Assembly (NCBI GenBank): GCA_040757355.1
Contig: JBFLWY010000003.1
Coordinates: 30,395-94,394 of the forward strand
Reading direction: 5' to 3'
DNA from: DTYU01 sp040757355
GTDB taxonomy: Bacteria > Bacillota > Desulfotomaculia > Desulfotomaculales > Ammonificaceae
Length of the DNA: 64,000 bases
Shown here: piece after piece, positions 59,899 through 64,000 of the stretch
Numbering within the stretch: the stretch's first letter is position 1
Layout of the letters: every line of letters begins with the position of its first letter
The notes under the pieces: generated by a model
What the model was told of the DNA's origin: nothing
Database searches by the model: none
The model's input: only the letters and a program-made list of their open reading frames with translations
Position numbers and translations under genes: made by a program

Positions 59899-59901
59899 TG
59901 C

Positions 59902-59995
59902 GGAGAGATGGCTGAGTGGTTGAAGGCGCTCGACTCGAAATCGAGTAGGCGGCCTAAAAGCTGCCTCGTGGGTTCGAATCCCACTCTCTCCGCCA
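59902..59995 (+). tRNA. tRNA-Ser(CGA)
   Basis: 94 bases, class II; acceptor GGAGAGA/TCTCTCC, anticodon loop CTCGAAA, encoded CCA at 59993-59995. Confidence 0.95.
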
Positions 59996-60010
59996 AATCA
60001 ATAATATCAA

Positions 60011-60050
60011 GGGGTTTCGCGGTCGAACGCGAAGCCCCTGCGCTTTTTTT
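60011..60050 (+). terminator. Terminator of the tRNA array
   Basis: Arms GGGGTTTCGCG and CGCGAAGCCCC (one G-U type pair) followed by TGCGC and seven T. Confidence 0.9.
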
Positions 60051-60168
60051 ACCTGCTCCGACTCTGGCGGGAAGAAAAAGGATAAAAATGGTCCCCGTCT
60101 CGTTTTTCACGTATAAGGGGAATGCTGTAAAACAGAAACGGTATTTGGTATTTTAAACGGGAGGGTTG

Positions 60169-60434
60169 ATGACGGAAAAAGCGGAGGAGACGAGTTGCGA
60201 GAAGGCGACCTTTGCCGGGGGGGTGCTTATGGTGCATGGTGAAGCCTATTGCAGAGCTGCCCGGCGTGTTGACGGTGACGTCCGGGTACACAGGAGGGCA
60301 CAAACCACGTTTTTCCCGACAGCCCGCCCCCGACCGGCCTGCGCTACTGCATCAACTCAGCCGCCCTGCGCTTCATATCGAAGGAAGACCTGGAAAAGGA
60401 AAGCTACAGTGAGTATTTAAGGCTGTTTGAGTAG
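60169..60434 (+). pseudogene. msrAB: Peptide methionine sulfoxide reductase MsrAB, decayed
   Basis: The start MTEKAEETSCEKATFAGG is followed, one frame over, by CLWCMVKPIAELPGVLTVTS and GYTGGHKP, the N-terminus of MsrA with its active-site GCxWC. The shift lies in a G7 tract near 60217-60223. Immediately after HKP the sequence jumps into HVFPDSPPPTGLRYCINSAA and on to YSEYLRLFE-stop, the very C-terminus of MsrB. So most of MsrA and MsrB (roughly 250-300 codons) has been deleted, with the joint near 60300-60310. A good ribosome site (GGGAGGG) remains. It cannot make a working enzyme. Confidence 0.85.
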
Positions 60435-60497
60435 AACGGTGTGTTGAAGAGCGTAAAAGTGTGCATACTATTCTCCATACTGTTTCTAAAAAAAAGT

Positions 60498-60526
60498 TTG
60501 CACTTTTGGCGCCACCCGTGTATACT
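60498..60526 (+). promoter_or_regulatory. Promoter of the cold-shock gene
   Basis: TTGCAC, 17-base spacer, TATACT, leaving a leader of about 40 bases. Confidence 0.75.
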
Positions 60527-60573
60527 TTTGTTATTCGCCTCGTATAGAGGTAAATTTAGGAGGTATTGTTTTA

Positions 60574-60771
60574 ATGCTTGGCAAAGTAAAATGGTTCAAC
60601 GCGCAAAAAGGTTACGGGTTCATCGAGACCGAGGAAGGTAACGACGTTTTCGTGCACTATTCCGCGATCCAGTCGGAAGGGTACAAGTCGCTGGACGAAG
60701 GTGAGAGCGTGAAGTTTGACGTCGTCCCCGGCAACCGCGGTCCACAGGCAGCAAATGTCGTGAAGTTATGA
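60574..60771 (+). CDS. csp: Cold-shock domain protein
   Basis: 65 residues, one OB-fold. RNA-binding motifs KGYGFIE (RNP1) and DVFVHY (RNP2), start MLGKVKWFNAQ. It binds single-stranded RNA as a chaperone. GGAGG seven bases before the ATG. Confidence 0.95.
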   Translation: MLGKVKWFNAQKGYGFIETEEGNDVFVHYSAIQSEGYKSLDEGESVKFDVVPGNRGPQAANVVKL

Positions 60772-61112
60772 AATAAAAGAAAATAAAGTCTTTTATCTTA
60801 TAAGCACGCACAGCAGAATCAGGGGCAGCAAAAGCTGTCCTTTTCTGTTTCCATACGTTTCACAGCCGATGGTTCGGCGCTTAAAAGACTGTTGCGAGAT
60901 GAACCTATCGTGTGATAACATTGCCCCCGTGTAACAGGACGGTTTTTTTTGTCCAAGAAGGTGCCTGGTAACGCAGAAGAATGTTCTTGAAGGTTTTTGC
61001 GCGGAGCGGGTGAATTAATTATGCTGTTAAAGGTCACACCCGGGCGCTGCCCAAGGTTTGTTTTTTGCGGTAAGTCTTCTGTACGCATCAAATCGATATC
61101 GGGGGGATCTAA
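60772..61112. other. Gap after csp, no gene
   Basis: An AT-rich inverted repeat ATAAAAGA/TCTTTTAT (60773-60796) just after csp could be a weak terminator. Nothing else is recognised. Confidence 0.45.
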
Positions 61113-61139
61113 CTGCAACCGCATTTCCACGGCATCTGG

Positions 61140-62333
61140 TTGGTGTTGTTTGGACTTACCGGTGTTTTTGCACTGCTCTACCTTAGGGCCGCCCTTTTTC
61201 CGGGGCGGGTGGCGCAGGGAGCGGAGCGATATTTTTCGACCGAGCAGGTAAGGCAGGGCAGGGAGTACCAGCGAGGTTCACGGCTGGTGTTCATCAGCGG
61301 TTTTGCGGTACAGGTTTCCTTTCTGGTTTGGCTGGTATTCGGCGGCCCGGCGGCCCAGGTTTCGGGCTGGGCGATGAAGGTTACCGGGAGCTTTTGGGGC
61401 GGCGTTTTGCTTTTCTTCTTTGTACTGTGGCTGGCGCTGCGGCTTTTGAACCTGCCCTTCCGCATATACAGCGGCTACTTCTATCAGCACCGCTGGGGCT
61501 TCTCAAAGCAAACCTTTAGGGCCTGGTGGCTTGATTACTTTAAAAGTGCGGGGATAGACCTCGCTCTTTCTACCGCGGGGGTGGTCTTATTCTTTTGGGT
61601 GCTCGGACGCTGGCCCGCGGGATGGTGGGCGGCGGGCGCGGTATTGTTCTCCGCGTTGTATGTCTTTCTTGTTTTCATCTGGCCGGTCGTGGTAGCACCG
61701 GTCTTTAACCGGTTTGTGCCGGCGGAGGACCCGGCGGTGTTGGCGGTGGTTCAGGAGGTTGCCCGGGAGGCCTGCCTGCCGGTGGAGAAGGTGCTGGTCA
61801 TGGACGCGAGTAAACGGACCACGAAGGCCAACGCCTATTTCACGGGTTTGGGCCGGACGAAGCGCATCGTGCTCTATGACACCCTGCTCGAGCAGTACCC
61901 GCTGGACCAGGTCAAGGCGGTGGTGGCCCACGAGGCGGCCCACTGGATTAAGGGGCACGTGGTGAGGTTGGTGTTCTGTGGGGTCTTTGGCAGCTTTGTA
62001 TTCTGGGGTTTCCTTTCGGCCTTGCTTAAGGTAACAATTCCGGCGGCGGAATACCAGCCCAGCACGTGGGCGGTCATCCTTCTTTTCGCCGCGACCGTCA
62101 TGTTCGCGAGCAGCCCGCTGCAGAGCTTCGTCTCCCGGCGGATGGAGGCGGAGGCTGACCGGGTCGCGGTGCAGTTCACCGGCGACGCCGGAGCGGCGGT
62201 TCGTCTGCAGGTGGAAATTGCGGTGAAAAACCTTGCGGACGTTTCGCCCCCGGCCTTCATCCGGTGGTTCGGCTACAGCCACCCACCGGTGCTGGAGCGG
62301 ATTGAGATTATTCAGAAAACCGGGAAAAGTTGA
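61140..62333 (+). CDS. M48 family (Ste24/CAAX-type) membrane metalloprotease
   Basis: 397 residues. Several membrane helices (about 1-20, 50-70, 80-105, 135-155, 165-185, 280-300, 310-330) and the zinc motif HEAAH near residue 262 with the third ligand in EAEADRVA near 340. It resembles Ste24-type proteases that cut membrane or prenylated substrates; the bacterial substrate is unknown. A CTG at 61113 preceded by GGGGGG would add nine residues (QPHFHGIW) and may be the true start. Confidence 0.88.
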   Translation: MVLFGLTGVFALLYLRAALFPGRVAQGAERYFSTEQVRQGREYQRGSRLVFISGFAVQVSFLVWLVFGGPAAQVSGWAMKVTGSFWGGVLLFFFVLWLALRLLNLPFRIYSGYFYQHRWGFSKQTFRAWWLDYFKSAGIDLALSTAGVVLFFWVLGRWPAGWWAAGAVLFSALYVFLVFIWPVVVAPVFNRFVPAEDPAVLAVVQEVAREACLPVEKVLVMDASKRTTKANAYFTGLGRTKRIVLYDTLLEQYPLDQVKAVVAHEAAHWIKGHVVRLVFCGVFGSFVFWGFLSALLKVTIPAAEYQPSTWAVILLFAATVMFASSPLQSFVSRRMEAEADRVAVQFTGDAGAAVRLQVEIAVKNLADVSPPAFIRWFGYSHPPVLERIEIIQKTGKS

Positions 62334-62415
62334 TGGGAAGACTCTGTCTACTCTGGCGGGGAAGCAGCCGGTTCCCTTAGAATAATGACAACAACCTAAT
62401 CAGGGAGGCGATTCA

Positions 62416-62625
62416 ATGGCCCTATCAGTATGCCCGAAGTGCAGCAAGCCGGAGTTCGAACTTGCCGAGAGCCATACTTTACAGGGCGGCGGCTATAGCA
62501 CCAAGGTATGGTTTGTCCAGTGCGCCTCATGCGGGTCGGTCGTGGGAGTGATCGATTACTTTAACCTGACGCACCGGATTCGCGAACTGGAAGCGAAAGT
62601 GGAGAAAATATTGGATAAGATTTAA
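62416..62625 (+). CDS. Small zinc-ribbon protein
   Basis: 69 residues with two knuckles, CPKC at 6-9 and CASC near 36-39, followed by a C-terminal coiled helix (IRELEAKVEKILDKI). A metal-binding protein of unknown role. ATG with GGGAGG seven bases upstream. Its stop is the base before the stop of the opposing HD gene. Confidence 0.75.
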   Translation: MALSVCPKCSKPEFELAESHTLQGGGYSTKVWFVQCASCGSVVGVIDYFNLTHRIRELEAKVEKILDKI

Positions 62626-63411
62626 CTATACCTGCTTTTGGGCGACGTAGGACTTTAAGTGATCGTAAACCGCTCTGATTTCTTCAGTGTCGGGCAGGCT
62701 GCGGATTATGGCTTCAAGGCAGCCGTTCCGTACGATTTCTGAGAGCGTGTAGGGGAAATTTATGTCGTAGATCCAGGACAGATGCAAGATCTTCCGGTCA
62801 TTCACATTTTTTATGGCGGCGTAGCTGCAAGGCTCGTGTTTGAGCAGGTTTTGCGCCAGCTCCGCCGAGTATCCCGGTGTGTCGGGGAAGTCGAAGCCCA
62901 CCAGGGGGTCCGGCGGTTTCTCCTGCTGGGCGCAGTCCGCTGCGATAGTTTTCAGGATGTCCAGCTTATCGGCGTCCCTGATCAGGCGTGCGAACAACAG
63001 CGTCCGCTCCGGCATCCCGGCGGGCAGGTCCCTCAGGTTGTGGTACTCGATCGCCTTAGTGATTATGGCCTGTTCTTCGGCCGCAAGGCCGGAGAAAACC
63101 CCGGCGTGTTCCAATTCGCGCAACCCCAGGAGCGCATGGTTTTCCGAAAGGTGGTCCTTAAAGGTGCGGTAGACCGCATACTGCTTGAAACGTCCAACGT
63201 CGTGTAACAGGGCTATGGTTTCGGCAAGGAGCAGGTCACCGGTCTTCAGGTTCAGCGAGCGGCCGATGCGGATGATGTTTGCGCAGACCCTGCCGGTATG
63301 CTCCTCCTTAAACCGGACGGCAGCGCGCGTTTCCGGGTCGTTGCCTTGAAAACCTTTTGTGTAGTCGACAAACCAGGAACGGATGGCCTGGAACTGTTTG
63401 CTGTCCAACAT
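62626..63411 (-). CDS. HD domain phosphohydrolase
   Basis: 261 residues. H38, H70-D71 in IALLHDVGRF, and a distal Asp in LIRDADKLDIL form the HD metal site. Family members cleave nucleotide or phosphodiester bonds; substrate not assigned. Minus strand, opposite to its neighbours. A probable promoter (TTTACC, 17 bases, TAAACT) lies upstream at 63445-63473. Confidence 0.85.
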   Translation of the reverse strand: MLDSKQFQAIRSWFVDYTKGFQGNDPETRAAVRFKEEHTGRVCANIIRIGRSLNLKTGDLLLAETIALLHDVGRFKQYAVYRTFKDHLSENHALLGLRELEHAGVFSGLAAEEQAIITKAIEYHNLRDLPAGMPERTLLFARLIRDADKLDILKTIAADCAQQEKPPDPLVGFDFPDTPGYSAELAQNLLKHEPCSYAAIKNVNDRKILHLSWIYDINFPYTLSEIVRNGCLEAIIRSLPDTEEIRAVYDHLKSYVAQKQV

Positions 63412-63585
63412 TGCCCTCCCCGGCGGGCCGAAAGCCCACCGTTTAGTTTACCATAATCAGGCTGCGGGGTAAAGCGACCAGTGCCGACAGAAGGATGACC
63501 TGCAAAATTAAACGTGAAACCTCGCTCCTTCTTTGGGGAGTGCCACGTGCGGCAAGCCGCACAACAAAAGATGAGAATGGCCTCT

Positions 63586-63686
63586 CCCAGCACTCAGCCG
63601 AGAATGTTACCAAACGGGTGCGAATTTGCCGCTAACCTAAAAGACGCATTAACTATTCCAGCGCATGTTATCCACAGAGTGCGGGG
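63586..63686. repeat. CCCAGCACTCAG element, copy 6 (about 100 bp, degenerate right end)
   Basis: Left end CCCAGCACTCAG (63586-63597); right end CAGAGTGCGGGG (63675-63686), two changes from CTGAGTGCTGGG. The spacing equals the other copies. Confidence 0.6.
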
Positions 63687-63890
63687 CGGCCTGAAAAGCT
63701 ACAGCCGTAGAATTGGTATAATTAGGATTTTCAGGGGAGTAAACCATGCGGGTTTTTACCCGCACCAGCGAAGGGACGAAAATCAAACGCTGGAAATAAT
63801 GATTTGCCTGTTGTCACACATTTATTTTCTTGATTCATAACGTTCTTGGCGTCTTGGCGGTGGATCTATTTTTGAGGGAGTCGTTCACGA

Positions 63891-64000
63891 CCCAGCACTC
63901 AATGGACTTTTTGCCCTTTGAAGGACAGACCTTCATTGAGCTTAAATGCCCAGCACTCAATAGGACTTTTTGAGCTTTGGAGGAGAGACCTTCTTTAGTC
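63891..64000. repeat. 58-bp direct repeat starting with CCCAGCACTCAA
   Basis: Copies begin at 63891 and 63949 and share most positions (CCCAGCACTCAAT, GGACTTTTTG, CTTTG, AGACCTTC). The second runs off the window, so more copies may follow. The first 11 bases equal the end of the inverted-repeat elements. Confidence 0.75.

Larger units (their letters stand above)
63412..64000. other. Right-end gap: repeats, a perfect DnaA box and a possible tiny ORF
   Basis: No ordinary gene. TTATCCACA, a perfect DnaA box, is at 63668-63676. TGGTATAAT at 63714-63722, GGGGAG and an ATG at 63746 open an 18-codon frame (MRVFTRTSEGTKIKRWK) over a GCGGGT-ACCCGC hairpin; whether it is translated is unknown. The remainder is repeats. 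Confidence 0.5.

Noticed and set aside
63891..64000. CRISPR array at the right edge
   Set aside because: The two repeats follow one another with the whole 58-bp unit conserved and no variable spacer; no cas genes in view.

Overview
The window spans the replication origin of a low-to-moderate GC, endospore-forming Gram-positive anaerobe of the Clostridia, most like the Peptococcaceae / Desulfotomaculum-Pelotomaculum-Moorella group. The grounds are the rpmH|dnaA-dnaN-recF-remB-gyrB-gyrA order, two CotF-like spore coat genes, the spore protease-like yyaC, a SCIFF peptide with its radical SAM maturase, an SLH surface protein, and at the left edge a DsrM/NarI-like membrane cytochrome behind a ferredoxin. 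That last pair hints at sulfite/sulfate respiration or descent from a sulfate reducer. The genus is inference.

The origin lies near 36.0-37.7 kb. To its left almost everything reads on the minus strand: rpmH-rnpA-yidD-yidC-jag-mnmE-mnmG-rsmG-parA-parB (with a parS site in the last codons of parB), a LAGLIDADG-like gene, a DUF4446 gene, a phosphoribosyltransferase inside a nest of repeats, cvpA, rpsF-ssb-rpsR, rplI-dnaB, an FAD oxidoreductase, purA, two tRNAs, spore coat genes, a 1519-residue repeat/SLH protein, a CBS-ACT regulator, scfA-scfB, a LysM/G5/M23 peptidase, murA and the ferredoxin/DsrM pair. To its right almost everything reads on the plus strand: dnaA, dnaN, recF, remB, gyrB, gyrA, a universal stress protein, pdxS and pdxT (separated by repeats), a class V aminotransferase with serA and serS (serine supply and charging), a lipoprotein, a TetR-HlyD-ABC efflux operon, a MazE/Doc-like pair, a five-tRNA array with tadA, a decayed msrAB, csp, an M48 protease, a zinc ribbon protein and an HD hydrolase. 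Genes therefore mostly run with the replication forks.

No CRISPR array, transposase or prophage was seen. The unusual content is non-coding: (a) a family of about 95-101 bp elements with terminal inverted repeats CCCAGCACTCAG, six paired copies, whose interiors are mostly unrelated; (b) a family of long degenerate palindromes with a short GAATTCGC-type core, several placed exactly between tRNA genes; (c) an identical 84-bp duplication; (d) a 124-bp structured element before rplI. Several genes look altered: an in-frame TAG splits a beta-propeller lipoprotein, an FAD oxidoreductase has a perfect promoter but no canonical start codon, an msrAB gene is frameshifted and internally deleted, a Doc-like toxin lacks its catalytic residues, and the SLH protein starts in mid-repeat without a signal peptide.

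Genes too short for ordinary ORF calling that were recovered by eye are rpmH and the 45-residue SCIFF precursor. All family names rest on motif recognition in the translated sequence; no database search was possible.
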